From contig NZ_VDCQ01000043.1 of NCBI RefSeq assembly GCF_006265175.1, forward strand, positions 1 through 64,000: a stretch of DNA of 64,000 nt, written 5' to 3'. Position 1 is the first letter of the stretch. Every line of letters starts with the position of its first letter. The position numbers were made by a program, and so were the translations under genes. Below, piece after piece: positions 1 to 8,292 of this stretch. This DNA comes from Paenibacillus hemerocallicola. GTDB lineage: Bacteria > Bacillota > Bacilli > Paenibacillales > NBRC-103111. The notes below the pieces were generated by a model. That model saw nothing but the letters and a program-made list of their open reading frames with translations, searched no databases and had not been told where the DNA came from.

Positions 1-285
1 AGCGAGAAAGCTTCGGCTGCTCTTAGCGTAATCAACGACGCCATCGAGAAAGTTTCGGCACAACGTTCCCAATTGGGCGCATTCCAAAACCGTTTGGAGC
101 ACACGATCAACAACTTGGGTACTTCTTCCGAGAACTTGGTCGCTTCCGAGTCCCGTATCCGCGACGTAGATATGGCGAAAGAAATGATGGAGTTCACGAA
201 GAACAACATCCTTTCCCAAGCGGCTCAAGCGATGCTGGCACAAGCGAACCAACAACCGCAAGGCGTACTGCAATTGCTCCGTTAA
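1..285 (+). CDS. hag: Flagellin, C-terminal part (cut by window start)
   Basis: The frame is open from base 1 and ends in the typical flagellin C-terminal domain: helix text with SESRIRDVDMAKEMMEFTK and the terminal QAMLAQANQQPQGVLQLLR. Flagellin is the filament subunit exported through the flagellar type III system; this D0 C-terminal helix packs in the filament core. About 94 residues are visible, so the N-terminal D0/D1 part and any variable domain lie upstream. A strong terminator follows directly, so transcription of this gene ends before the next one. Flagellar genes for the cap, its chaperone and a flagellin methylase follow on the same strand. The identification is secure; the symbol follows B. 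subtilis. Confidence 0.95.
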   Translation, partial: SEKASAALSVINDAIEKVSAQRSQLGAFQNRLEHTINNLGTSSENLVASESRIRDVDMAKEMMEFTKNNILSQAAQAMLAQANQQPQGVLQLLR

Positions 286-302
286 TCCGGTCCAATCTCC
301 GG

Positions 303-336
303 GGGACTCTAGTTGGACTAGAGTCCCTTTCTTTCT
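303..336 (+). terminator. Rho-independent terminator of the flagellin gene
   Basis: Perfect 10-bp stem GGGACTCTAG / CTAGAGTCCC with loop TTGGA, followed by TTTCTTTCT. It lies 18 nt after the flagellin stop codon. Confidence 0.92.
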
Positions 337-372
337 AATATGAGATACATTCACGAAGGCGAGGGTTACCCT

Positions 373-747
373 GTGTCCCCCGATTATGAAGTTCGAGAAC
401 GGACCTTGGTCCTGGCCGATACTTGTCTGGAAGGCTTGACGCATATGCAATGGCAAATGCAGCAGGGCTATTACGAATTGTCCCTGACGCTGTATTGCGA
501 TGTGCTGGACGCCATCTATCATATTGAACGATCGGTTTATCTGTCGATCGACACCGATTACAGTGAGCGTACCGACGGCTGGTTTGCGGTTCAGGAGCAG
601 TTAAACGAACGGTTGGATGATATGGCCGATGCTTTCCGTACTCGTCATTTTCACGAATTGCCGTTATCGCTTGCCCGACTAGTTCCTGTATATCGCTTAT
701 GGCATAACACCGTGCATCTTTACCTGAATCCAAATTACGTCGTGTGA
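373..747 (+). CDS. Small protein of unknown function in the flagellar locus
   Basis: Encodes about 124 residues, mostly predicted helical, rich in Trp, Tyr and His, with no signal peptide or membrane segment. I do not recognise a family. The frame could start at ATG 340, but that codon lies in the T tract of the flagellin terminator and has no ribosome site. GTG 373 has GAGGG 7 nt upstream, so I prefer it. It ends 12 nt before the probable start of the flagellin lysine methylase gene, and the two are probably co-transcribed. A role with flagellin or its methylase is an inference from position only. Confidence 0.7.
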   Translation: MSPDYEVRERTLVLADTCLEGLTHMQWQMQQGYYELSLTLYCDVLDAIYHIERSVYLSIDTDYSERTDGWFAVQEQLNERLDDMADAFRTRHFHELPLSLARLVPVYRLWHNTVHLYLNPNYVV

Positions 748-758
748 GGGGAATCGCT

Positions 759-2006
759 GTGACCGTAAAAACGAAAACGAGACTTGCCCTTGTCCCGCAA
801 TATATGCGGAAATTCCAATGCATCGGACCGAGCTGCGAAGACAGCTGCTGTGTCGGATGGCGCGTCAATATTGACGAAGCTACCTATCGAAAATACCAGG
901 ATGTGGATCATGCCGAGCTGCAGACTGATCTTGATAAATATGTGACCCGCAACCGCTCGAATCCGTCGCCGGCCAACTACGCGAAGATCAAGATGAAGGG
1001 CGGCGGGGCCTGTCCGTTTCTGGACGGGGAGAAGCTGTGCGGCATTCAGAAAAACTTGGGCGAATCGTATTTGTCCAACACTTGCTCGCAGTACCCCAGA
1101 TCGAACAATATGACGAATGGGCAGTGGGAGCGGTCCGCGACCGTCTCGTGTCCGGAAATCGCCCGTCTGGCTCTTCTGAATCCGGAGCCGATGGAGTTCG
1201 ACCAAATCGAAGAAGATGCCGAAGCGCGGTTTGCCGCCAATAAGGAGCTGCATACCGGCGACGTCAAATATTTGAACAAGCCTCAACGCTTTTTCTGGGA
1301 GCTGCGCATCTTCACCATTCAAGTGCTGCAGCACCGAGCTTTCTCTCTGTCCAGCCGTCTGATTCTACTCGGCTTGTTCTATCAAAAAGTGCAGGAAAAG
1401 GCCCAAGCCGGAGAAGTTCAGAAAATTCCGGAACTGATCGAAGAGTTCATGGTGATGCTTTTCCAAGAATCCGTCAAGAGTCAATTGGATGAAGTTCCCG
1501 TTCAGACGGCGCTTCAGATGAAGCTGGCTAAAGAAATCGTCGACCAGCGGTTCGCGAGCGGGGTCAACAGCTCCCGCTACATGGAAGTGATCACCCACTT
1601 CCTGCACGGCATTCAGTACACGAAAGAAACGCCGGTGGAACAAATCGCCCAGCGTTACGCGGAGGCTTACCAGGACCATTACGCGCCTTTTATGGCCGAG
1701 CATGAATATATTCTTGAAAATTATTTGGTCAATTACGTTTATAAAAACATGTTCCCTTTCACGGGCAGCAAGGAGCTGTTCGATGCCTATGTCATGATGG
1801 TCATCCATTATTCCATGATCAAGCTTCTGCTCATCGGCAATGCGGGGTATCACCAAGGACTCGACACCGATCGGGTGATGCTCGTTATCCAGTCGTTCGC
1901 CAAAACGATCGAGCATAGCGACGCCTATTTAAAGAAGATGGAGAAGCTTCTGAAGGAAAACGGCTATACTACGATGGCTTATATGAGCATATTGATCAAA
2001 AACTGA
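759..2006 (+). CDS. fliB: FliB-family flagellin lysine-N-methylase
   Basis: About 415 residues. The N-terminus has the Cys-rich signature CIGPSCEDSCCVGW, with further Cys in GGACPFLDGEKLCGIQ and NTCSQYPR, as expected for the metal/Fe-S-binding region of FliB, the enzyme that methylates lysines on flagellin (known from Salmonella). The C-terminal two thirds is helical with no obvious motif. An in-frame GTG at 744 overlaps the preceding stop; GTG 759 with GAGGGGAA upstream is the better start. Placement between flagellin and flaG supports flagellin as substrate. The methylase activity is inferred from the family, not from visible catalytic residues. Confidence 0.85.
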   Translation: MTVKTKTRLALVPQYMRKFQCIGPSCEDSCCVGWRVNIDEATYRKYQDVDHAELQTDLDKYVTRNRSNPSPANYAKIKMKGGGACPFLDGEKLCGIQKNLGESYLSNTCSQYPRSNNMTNGQWERSATVSCPEIARLALLNPEPMEFDQIEEDAEARFAANKELHTGDVKYLNKPQRFFWELRIFTIQVLQHRAFSLSSRLILLGLFYQKVQEKAQAGEVQKIPELIEEFMVMLFQESVKSQLDEVPVQTALQMKLAKEIVDQRFASGVNSSRYMEVITHFLHGIQYTKETPVEQIAQRYAEAYQDHYAPFMAEHEYILENYLVNYVYKNMFPFTGSKELFDAYVMMVIHYSMIKLLLIGNAGYHQGLDTDRVMLVIQSFAKTIEHSDAYLKKMEKLLKENGYTTMAYMSILIKN

Positions 2007-2016
2007 CGTTTCACCC

Positions 2017-2044
2017 TAAACTATCGTCGGAATTGTTCCGATGA
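2017..2044 (+). promoter_or_regulatory. Candidate sigma-D (flagellar) promoter before flaG
   Basis: TAAA at 2017-2020 and TCCGATGA at 2037-2044 with 16 nt between them resemble the sigma-D/FliA pattern TAAA-N15-GCCGATAT. The segment also holds an imperfect palindrome, TCGGAA TTG TTCCGA. It lies 34 nt before flaG. The match is imperfect. Confidence 0.45.
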
Positions 2045-2077
2045 ATGTAGTAACGGAACTCGAAAGGGGAAGGGACC

Positions 2078-2473
2078 ATGGACTCATCGCTTGGTTCAGT
2101 CAAAGGGGTTTCGGGTACGCCAATGTCGCCGCCTCCGCATCAGTCACAATTGCCAGCAGGTGTTCCCGATATCCCGCAACCCGCTTCTCACACTATAACC
2201 CAAGAGGAAGCCAAGAGAGCGGAAAAGCAAGGAAAACCGGTTTCCATGAGCGAGGAGCAATGGATTCGCGCGGTCGAGAAGGCGTTGAAGCTTGTGCAAG
2301 GCCCATTTACTTATTTGGATTTTTCCGTACACAAGTCGACAAAGGAAGTCATGGTCAAGGTCATGAACCGGGAGACCGGCGAAGTGATCCGCGAAATTCC
2401 CCCGGAGAAGCATCTCGATCTTGTGGCCGATCTGATGAAGATGGCCGGTATACTCGTGGATAAGCGAGTGTAA
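2078..2473 (+). CDS. flaG: FlaG family flagellar protein
   Basis: 131 residues: a Pro/Gln/Ser-rich N-terminal 50 residues, then the conserved FlaG domain ending in NRETGEVIREIPPEKHLDLV and ADLMKMAGILVDKR. FlaG proteins (YvyC in B. subtilis) sit before fliD and affect filament length, but their molecular role is poorly defined. ATG 2078 has AAAGGGGAAGGGA upstream. The next gene, fliD, starts 66 nt downstream with its own ribosome site. The gene order flaG-fliD-fliS-fliT matches B. subtilis. Confidence 0.92.
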   Translation: MDSSLGSVKGVSGTPMSPPPHQSQLPAGVPDIPQPASHTITQEEAKRAEKQGKPVSMSEEQWIRAVEKALKLVQGPFTYLDFSVHKSTKEVMVKVMNRETGEVIREIPPEKHLDLVADLMKMAGILVDKRV

Positions 2474-2538
2474 GCCTAAGCAGGACAACATGGAGACGAC
2501 CATGCAAGCCCCGGGCAAAAAAGGAGTGAGACGGCAGA

Positions 2539-4437
2539 ATGGTATTTCGAATTGGCGGGTTGGCTACCGGAATGGATACCGATTCCTTGGTCAAGCAATT
2601 GCTGCAGGCGTACCAAACTCCGATAGACAAGGTCAAGCAGCAGAAGCAATTGATCGAGTGGAAGCGGGACGATTACCGGGCAGTCAACACGAAGGTGCTC
2701 GCTTTTCGCGATGCCGCTTTCGATATGAAGCTCAAAGGCTCTTATACGACGAAAAAAGCCGAGTCCGAGAACGAGCAGGCCGTCAAAGTGTCGGCTACGA
2801 ACCAGGCGATCGAGGGCGTGTATACGATAAAAGTCAAGCAGCTGGCCAGCTCGGCTACCGTGACATCGTCCGCAATCGGCAAAAAAAATAATCAGGCCCA
2901 GATGTCCGAGCTCGGCGTAACGGAAGCTACATCCATCACATTATCCGGCGAAAAAGGCAGCGTAACGGTCATGATCAAGCCTACGGACAAAATCTCCGAC
3001 GTAATGGGCAATATCAATAACAAGACTCGTCTAACCGGCGTTAATGCAAGCTATGATGCGAGCCTGGACCGGTTTTATTTCACCAACCCGGCGACGGGGG
3101 AAGCCGCCAAGTTCGAGTTGAAAAGCACGAATGCGGATTTATTGGGCGACGTATTCAAGCTGTCCGGCTCTGCCGTATCGACGGTAAAGGGCGAGACGAT
3201 TACGACGACGGCGAAATTCGATAGCGTGCTGCTTCCCGTCATCTCTGCCGAATTGACGAAGGATAAGACGATCGATACCCAATTTTTCCGTATTACACGG
3301 GATGGCAAAGACTATGACTTCTCCATCAAGGCGGATACGTCCATCGGGAACCTGGTCGATCAAATCAACGGATCGGACTTGGGGAAGTCCGGCGTCTCGG
3401 CGTATTTGAACGCCGACGGCAAGCTGGCGTTTTTTAATGCCGATCAGTCCAAGCAGTTGGAGTTCGCCGAAGTCTCCGAAAGCACGACTCAAGACGATAT
3501 CAAAATTCTCGAGCAATTGGGCCTCCAGAATGCTTCGGGAACGAACGTGTTCACCACGACTTCCGATCAGGAATACACGAAATTGGAGACTAAAGGAAAA
3601 GATGCCGTAATCGAGTATAACGGCGTTGAAGCCAAGTATGCGACCAACAGCTTTGTCGTAAACGGGCTGAACGTTACCGCCAAGAAAGAGACGGACGATC
3701 CGGTTTCCGTCTCCATATCCGGAGATACGGATGCCATTTACGATAAAATCAAATCGTTCGTGGACAAATACAATACGCTGGTGGACGATATTACCGCGAA
3801 AACGAGCGAGACCCGGGATCGCGACTATACGCCTCTTACCGACGCCCAGAAGGAAGCAATGAGCGAGGAACAAGTCAAGGCATGGGAGACCAAGGCCAAA
3901 AGCGGGATGCTGCGGCGGGATGACATGTTGAGAAATGCCTTGTCCTCGTTCCGGAACTCGTTGGCAAGCGTGGTGGGCGGATTGACCGGAAGCGAGCTCA
4001 AGCAGTTGACCCAGATCGGCATCACAACCGGATCGTCCTATACGGAGAACGGGAAGCTTACGATTAAAGAAGAAACGCTGCGTAAAGCCATAGCGGAGCG
4101 CCCGGAAGAAGTTGCGGCCATGTTCACCGTGGATGACGGCAACTCCAAAACCGACGCCGGCGACGGCTTTGCCGTCCGACTTCATCAGAAGGCGACCGAG
4201 CTGATTGACAAGATCAAGTCTATAGCGGGAACAACGGACATGACTTACTCGCAATACGAGGAAGGCAAGCTTCTGAACGATTACGATGAACGAATCGAGC
4301 GGTTGACGGATCGGATGGAGGATGCCGAAGATCGGTATTACGCCCAGTTTACCGCAATGGAAAGATACATCAATCAATTGAACCAGCAGAGCAACTGGCT
4401 TGCTCAGCAGTTGGGCGGCTCCAATAAATCCAGTTAG
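2539..4437 (+). CDS. fliD: Flagellar hook-associated protein 2 / filament cap FliD
   Basis: 632 residues. The N-terminus FRIGGLATGMDTDSLVKQLL is the classical FliD_N domain, and the C-terminal 250 residues contain the FliD_C coiled-coil part (YNTLVDDIT, GITTGSSYTENGKL, ERLTDRMEDAEDRYYAQFTAM). FliD caps the growing filament and folds exported flagellin. It is longer than the roughly 500 residues of B. subtilis FliD; the extra length lies in the variable surface region in the middle, as often seen in Paenibacillus-type bacteria. Start ATG 2539 follows AAAGGAGTGAGA. fliS begins 14 nt downstream. Confidence 0.97.
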   Translation: MVFRIGGLATGMDTDSLVKQLLQAYQTPIDKVKQQKQLIEWKRDDYRAVNTKVLAFRDAAFDMKLKGSYTTKKAESENEQAVKVSATNQAIEGVYTIKVKQLASSATVTSSAIGKKNNQAQMSELGVTEATSITLSGEKGSVTVMIKPTDKISDVMGNINNKTRLTGVNASYDASLDRFYFTNPATGEAAKFELKSTNADLLGDVFKLSGSAVSTVKGETITTTAKFDSVLLPVISAELTKDKTIDTQFFRITRDGKDYDFSIKADTSIGNLVDQINGSDLGKSGVSAYLNADGKLAFFNADQSKQLEFAEVSESTTQDDIKILEQLGLQNASGTNVFTTTSDQEYTKLETKGKDAVIEYNGVEAKYATNSFVVNGLNVTAKKETDDPVSVSISGDTDAIYDKIKSFVDKYNTLVDDITAKTSETRDRDYTPLTDAQKEAMSEEQVKAWETKAKSGMLRRDDMLRNALSSFRNSLASVVGGLTGSELKQLTQIGITTGSSYTENGKLTIKEETLRKAIAERPEEVAAMFTVDDGNSKTDAGDGFAVRLHQKATELIDKIKSIAGTTDMTYSQYEEGKLLNDYDERIERLTDRMEDAEDRYYAQFTAMERYINQLNQQSNWLAQQLGGSNKSS

Positions 4438-4451
4438 GGAGGCATCTTTAG

Positions 4452-5018
4452 GTGAGTAATACGTATTCCCAGGCCCGTTCAGCTTATGGAAAACAGCCGC
4501 AAGCCGCATCTCAGGCAGCGGTGCAAGTACCGCCCCCAACGAATCAAGCCGTGCCGAGCATCCCGAAGAATCCGCCGCAAAATCAGTCGCAGCAGAGCAA
4601 ATATTTGGAGAACACGATCATGACCGCTCCGAAGGAGCAGTTGCTTCTGCTGCTGTATAACGTGGCGATCAAAGCTTGCAAAGAGGCGAAAGAAACGATC
4701 GTGCAGAAAGACTATGGTCAGGCGCACAAGCATCTGCTAAAGGCTCAGGAAGTGTTGCTGGAATTGATGATTACGCTGGATCAGAATATTCCGATCTCGG
4801 AACACTTGACGAAGCTGTACGACTATTTCATCGATCAATTGATCGAGGCCAACGTCAAGAAAGATGCTGCGCCTGTCGATCAAGTTCTAACCTTTCTAAT
4901 CGAATTGCGCGATACGTGGGCCGAGGCGGCCAAAAAAGCGAGAACCGGAGGAGCCGCAGTGCCTGCAGCTACTACAGCCGCACCGTCCGCCGCTTCCAGC
5001 GCATCCGCACATGGCTAA
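4452..5018 (+). CDS. fliS: Flagellin export chaperone FliS with extended ends
   Basis: 188 residues, against about 130 for usual FliS. The core begins near residue 52 with YLENTIMTAPKEQLLLLLYN and includes DQNIPISEHLTKLYDYFIDQ, both FliS hallmarks. The core is flanked by a Gln/Pro-rich N-terminal extension of about 50 residues and an Ala-rich tail of about 25. FliS binds the flagellin C-terminus and keeps it from polymerising before export. GTG 4452 is used, with GGGAGG about 10 nt upstream. The 3' end overlaps the next gene by 8 nt, which indicates coupled translation. The extensions look disordered and their role is unknown. Confidence 0.93.
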   Translation: MSNTYSQARSAYGKQPQAASQAAVQVPPPTNQAVPSIPKNPPQNQSQQSKYLENTIMTAPKEQLLLLLYNVAIKACKEAKETIVQKDYGQAHKHLLKAQEVLLELMITLDQNIPISEHLTKLYDYFIDQLIEANVKKDAAPVDQVLTFLIELRDTWAEAAKKARTGGAAVPAATTAAPSAASSASAHG

Positions 5019-5349
5019 CCCGGTAAGCGAGCTGCTTGAACTGACGGAGCGAATGGCGGAAGAGGCCGAGAATGCTACAGTAGAACAAGTAGATCGTTAT
5101 ATGGAGCGTCGAAGGCAGCTGTTTGACGTTATGGAACGGATGGACCCCGCAGAGCGTTTGGCTCTGTTGGCAGGCTTTCCCGGACAGTCTTTTCAACAAT
5201 GGGAATCGGTCATTGAACAGGCCATGGCTCGGTTCAAGGAAGAAGCCCAAGACAAGCTGCTTCGCTTTCGGCGGGCCAAGCAGCAGCGCACAGGATACGA
5301 CGTTTCCGCGATGGACACAAACAGCTTTTTCTTCGATCGCAAGAAATAA
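5011..5349 (+). CDS. fliT: FliT-like flagellar chaperone
   Basis: 112 residues, almost all helical and charged, without membrane segments. FliT sequences diverge strongly, so the call rests mainly on place and form: a short helical protein directly after fliS in the flaG-fliD-fliS operon, the position of fliT in B. subtilis. FliT binds the cap protein FliD. The ATG lies inside the end of fliS, 8 nt before its stop codon. A terminator follows 12 nt after the stop and closes the flagellar operon. Confidence 0.75.
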   Translation: MANPVSELLELTERMAEEAENATVEQVDRYMERRRQLFDVMERMDPAERLALLAGFPGQSFQQWESVIEQAMARFKEEAQDKLLRFRRAKQQRTGYDVSAMDTNSFFFDRKK

Positions 5350-5360
5350 ACATTCACCAG

Positions 5361-5388
5361 GACATGCCTATGAGGTATGTCTTTTTCG
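5361..5388 (+). terminator. Terminator of the flaG-fliD-fliS-fliT operon
   Basis: Stem GACATGCC / GGTATGTC (one G-T pair), loop TATGA, then CTTTTTCG. It begins 12 nt after the fliT-like stop. Confidence 0.82.
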
Positions 5389-5498
5389 TTGTTTCCAGCT
5401 CTAAATCTTCCAATCTTCGTCCACTTCGATAGGAGCAATTATATGAGTTTTGGGACTATGATTTCGGGTGACAAGCTTCGACTTTCTCCTGTTTCTTC

Positions 5499-5551
5499 TG
5501 TGAATAACTGGACAACCCACCTGTGGATAATGTGGATAAGCCTGTGAATAA
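5499..5551 (-). promoter_or_regulatory. Cluster of four DnaA boxes
   Basis: Four 9-mers read on the minus strand as TTATTCACA (5499-5507), TTATCCACA (5522-5530), TTATCCACA (5531-5539) and TTATTCACA (5543-5551). Two are the consensus DnaA box and two differ at one position, all in the same orientation within 53 bp. No gene lies between 5350 and 5743. The cluster is 113 bp upstream of the cold-shock promoter. A DnaA-titrating or DnaA-regulated site is possible; nothing else here suggests a replication origin. Confidence 0.7.
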
Positions 5552-5663
5552 CTAATGAAAACAAGCTTTCATAATGTGAGTTTTTTGTAAATAGCGAAAT
5601 TTTCCCGCAATTCGCTCTAGCAAAAAAATGACTTTTGCTGGAACTTAAGATATCGCTTTCACG

Positions 5664-5692
5664 TTGACATTAAGCGGTCCGGATGGTATAGT
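5664..5692 (+). promoter_or_regulatory. Sigma-A type promoter of the cold-shock gene
   Basis: TTGACA (5664-5669), 17-bp spacer, TATAGT (5687-5692). The leader to the start codon is about 45 nt. Confidence 0.85.
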
Positions 5693-5743
5693 CAGGATGT
5701 GGGCATAGCCCACAGCTATTTGAAGATGAAGGGAATGTTTTGC

Positions 5744-5941
5744 ATGCAAGGTAAAGTTAAATGGTTTAACGCAGAAAAAGGTTATGGATTCATCGAGCGC
5801 GAAGACGGTGGAGACGTATTCGTACATTTCTCGGCAATCCAATCGGACGGCTTCAAAACCTTGGAAGAAGGCCAAGCCGTAGAATTCGACATCGTGGAAG
5901 GCGCACGCGGACCGCAAGCAGCTAACGTCGTAAAGATATAA
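5744..5941 (+). CDS. cspB: Cold-shock protein, CspB type
   Basis: 65 residues forming a single cold-shock domain: [16 protein letters not shown] carries RNP1 and DVFVHFSAI carries RNP2. Such proteins bind single-stranded RNA/DNA and keep mRNA unfolded in the cold. ATG 5744 has GAAGGGAA about 9 nt upstream and gives the usual family N-terminus; upstream ATGs at 5726 and 5735 are in frame but lie over or against the ribosome site. The gene is monocistronic, between a consensus promoter and a strong terminator. Paralogue naming (cspB, cspC, cspD) is arbitrary. Confidence 0.95.
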   Translation: MQGKVKWFNAEKGYGFIEREDGGDVFVHFSAIQSDGFKTLEEGQAVEFDIVEGARGPQAANVVKI

Positions 5942-5985
5942 TCAACCGGCTACGTGGCCGCGATTGAATATATACGCTAGCAGCG

Positions 5986-6017
5986 AAGACTCCCCGGGAA
6001 ACCGGGGTGTCTTTTTT
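5986..6017 (+). terminator. Terminator of the cold-shock gene
   Basis: Stem AAGACTCCCCGG / CCGGGGTGTCTT with one mismatch, GAAA-type loop, followed by six T. Confidence 0.93.
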
Positions 6018-6108
6018 GTATTATACGCGGTTTATCCGGACGAGAAGGGTTCGTCTTTTTTTAATTTATCTGAATATACAAAACATTTTGAATTATTGTA
6101 AAGTTTTT

Positions 6109-6137
6109 TTGAAGTGGGCATCTTAATATGATATAAT
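6109..6137 (+). promoter_or_regulatory. Promoter of hpf
   Basis: TTGAAG (6109-6114), 17-bp spacer, TATAAT (6132-6137), in AT-rich DNA. It leaves a 5' leader of about 200 nt before hpf. An AAGGAGG at 6172-6178 in the leader has no start codon behind it. I see no riboswitch family in the leader. Confidence 0.7.
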
Positions 6138-6344
6138 GATAGTAAGAAAAACGGCTGTAGACGACCTGATTGAAGGAGGCCCCGTACTGCGGCAGTTTTT
6201 CCGGATTGTCACAGAAAATCATGCTTTTGGAAGACCAAGCGTTTTTTCTGACGATAGTCGTTTTCCTGATAAAGCCATTCCTTTTTCGCTCCTTGAGTGC
6301 GGAAGGCGAATATGCTTTATCCATTTGAAAGGAGCTGTTGGACA

Positions 6345-6899
6345 ATGAACTTTACCATTCGCGGACAAAACTTGCTGCTCACCGACGCTCTAAAAGATTA
6401 TGCGGCAAAGAAGATCGGAAGGCTGGAAAGGTACTTTGAAACTGCTCCCACCGCAGATGTGACCGTCACGTTGAACGTAATCAAAAATATGCAAACCGTT
6501 GAGGTGACGATTCCGCTGCCGGGCGTACTGCTCCGCGCCGAAGTGCGAAGCGAAGACATGTACGCTTCGATCGATCTGGTAACCGAGAAGCTCGAACGTC
6601 AAATTCGCAAGCATAAGACGAAGGCCAACCGCAAATTCCGGAGAGACGGCACCCGCTCATTGTTCAGGGAAAGCTACGACGGCTCCACCGCAGTACGTTA
6701 CTTGGATGAAGAAGACGATGACTTGGAACTCGTGCGCACAAAGCGCTTTAATTTAAAACCGATGGATGTGGAGGAAGCGATTCTCCAAATGAACATGGTC
6801 GGCCATAACTTTTTCGTATTCGCCAATTCGGACTCCAAGGAAGTGAACGTGGTCTATAAGAGAAACGACGGTAAATACGGCTTGATCGAACCGAGCTGA
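6345..6899 (+). CDS. hpf: Long-form ribosome hibernation promoting factor
   Basis: 184 residues. Residues 1-100 are the S30AE/YfiA domain (MNFTIRGQNLLLTDALKDYA, then IKNMQTVEVTIPLPG) and residues 125-184 the C-terminal dimerisation domain (VRTKRFNLKPMDVEEAILQM, GHNFFVF). Long HPF pairs two 70S ribosomes into inactive 100S dimers in stationary phase. ATG 6345 follows AAAGGAG; the 16-residue upstream extension of the frame does not fit the family. The gene has its own promoter and terminator, so it is regulated apart from secA as in B. subtilis (yvyD). Confidence 0.96.
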   Translation: MNFTIRGQNLLLTDALKDYAAKKIGRLERYFETAPTADVTVTLNVIKNMQTVEVTIPLPGVLLRAEVRSEDMYASIDLVTEKLERQIRKHKTKANRKFRRDGTRSLFRESYDGSTAVRYLDEEDDDLELVRTKRFNLKPMDVEEAILQMNMVGHNFFVFANSDSKEVNVVYKRNDGKYGLIEPS

Positions 6900-6977
6900 A
6901 ACACATAATCGAATGTAAAGGCAAAATCACATAGCGTATCGAATGGAAGATGAAGGCAGCACGAATAGCGGCCAGCC

Positions 6978-7011
6978 AAAAGCCCGATCCTGAAACGGAT
7001 CGGGCTTTTTT
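6978..7011 (+). terminator. Terminator of hpf
   Basis: Perfect 13-bp stem AAAAGCCCGATCC / GGATCGGGCTTTT around TGAAAC, then T residues. It covers the start of the longer reading frame of the next gene, so that gene must start further down. Confidence 0.95.
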
Positions 7012-7048
7012 GCGTAATAAGAAGAAAGCCGCAAGGAGGGTAACGCCA

Positions 7049-8137
7049 TTGGAGAACAAATCGGCTAAACGAGGCGGCGGATGGCTGTTCGGGGCAGCCG
7101 GGCTGTTTTTGCTCAGCAAAGCCAAGACGCTTCTGGCGCTTTTGAAGTTCAGCAAGTTCGGTTCGGCCATCGTCAGCATGCTGGTTACGGTATGGGCCTA
7201 TACGATCGTATTTCCGCTGCAGGTGGCGGTTGGCTTGGTTGCGATGATATTTATTCATGAAATGGGCCACGTCATGGCGGCCAAGCGTAAAGGGCTGCCG
7301 GTGAGCGCGCCCTTTTTCATTCCGTTCGTGGGTGCGCTGGTCATGATGAAGCGGCATCCGAGGGACGCGCTCACGGAAGCGTATATTGCTTACGGCGGAC
7401 CATTAATCGGGACTGTGGGCGCCACGCTGGCATTCGCGACGGGCTGGTACGGGTTGCAGACGGGCGGGGGATCCGGCTGGTATATTTGGATCGTGATCGC
7501 CAAGATCGGGTTTTTCTTGAATTTGTTCAACCTGCTGCCTATGCAGCCTTTGGACGGGGGCAGAATCGCGTCGGCGATCAGCCGGTGGCTGTGGATCGTC
7601 GGTCTTATCGGCGGAGCGCTGCTTATTGTGTTTATGAAAGCCTGGATCTTGATTATTTTCTGGATATTGTTTGCTTATGATCTGTACAAAAAGTATATCC
7701 GCCAAGTGAAAGTGACCCCGATGAAGCATACGCTGAGCTGGGAGACGCCGCTGCAGCCGTTGCTGGATCAAGGCTATTTCATCCCGGGCGAAGAACATAG
7801 ACGCGAGCTGCCGTTCACGACCTCGAGCACGCTGGAAGGCGTACAGCAAATTACGGTGAGATGGGAAGCGTTGGGACTGGAGCATACCGCCGATTTGACC
7901 GGGCAATCCATTATTGAAAAGGTCGAAGTATTCCGCGTCGAGAGAAAGACCGACGGGGAGGAGCATAAACTTTTCATAGTTGCAACGGTACAAGGCCATA
8001 CTCATGAAAGTGAGACTTATTATGAAGTTCCGGCGAAAGCGAGGCTAGGCTACGGGTTCGCCTACTTCGGATTGATCGCGTACTTGCTCCTGATGTTCTG
8101 GGCGATTAGCGCGATGGCCATCCCGCAGTTAACTTAA
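7049..8137 (+). CDS. Site-2 protease family membrane metalloprotease
   Basis: About 362 residues with six or so hydrophobic segments. The zinc motif HEMGH lies in the second hydrophobic helix ([15 protein letters not shown]), and the distal motif [11 protein letters not shown] gives the third zinc ligand, both typical of M50 proteases that cut inside membranes. A soluble region of about 130 residues follows, then a final transmembrane helix. TTG 7049 is chosen because AAGGAGGG precedes it by 8 nt and an ATG at 6950 would put the hpf terminator inside the gene. It differs from SpoIVFB and RseP in lacking a PDZ domain. The substrate is unknown. It lies alone between hpf and secA. Confidence 0.9.
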   Translation: MENKSAKRGGGWLFGAAGLFLLSKAKTLLALLKFSKFGSAIVSMLVTVWAYTIVFPLQVAVGLVAMIFIHEMGHVMAAKRKGLPVSAPFFIPFVGALVMMKRHPRDALTEAYIAYGGPLIGTVGATLAFATGWYGLQTGGGSGWYIWIVIAKIGFFLNLFNLLPMQPLDGGRIASAISRWLWIVGLIGGALLIVFMKAWILIIFWILFAYDLYKKYIRQVKVTPMKHTLSWETPLQPLLDQGYFIPGEEHRRELPFTTSSTLEGVQQITVRWEALGLEHTADLTGQSIIEKVEVFRVERKTDGEEHKLFIVATVQGHTHESETYYEVPAKARLGYGFAYFGLIAYLLLMFWAISAMAIPQLT

Positions 8138-8167
8138 CTCTCGCAAGGCTTGTCCAAAACCCGATTG

Positions 8168-8196
8168 TTGCGGCGGCTGGCGCAACCTGTTACAAT
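8168..8196 (+). promoter_or_regulatory. Probable secA promoter
   Basis: TTGCGG (8168-8173), 17-bp spacer, TACAAT (8191-8196), about 95 nt before secA. Confidence 0.6.
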
Positions 8197-8292
8197 TTAT
8201 GCAAACCGGTTTCGGGGGCAAGCGGCTATATTCCATCCATACATTCATGTTTGTTCCAAGGACGAACTACGTATAGCGAAAGGGGTTCTCGC

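Noticed and set aside
5499-5551. DnaA-box cluster as chromosomal origin
   Set aside because: There is no dnaA, dnaN or AT-rich unwinding region, and the flanking genes are flagellar and cold-shock genes.
6136-6348. 70-residue open frame in the hpf leader
   Set aside because: Its ATG overlaps the -10 box of the hpf promoter, it has no ribosome site and the protein text shows no family character.
6950-7048. Longer N-terminus of the site-2-protease-like gene
   Set aside because: This stretch contains the hpf terminator; TTG 7049 has an ideal ribosome site.
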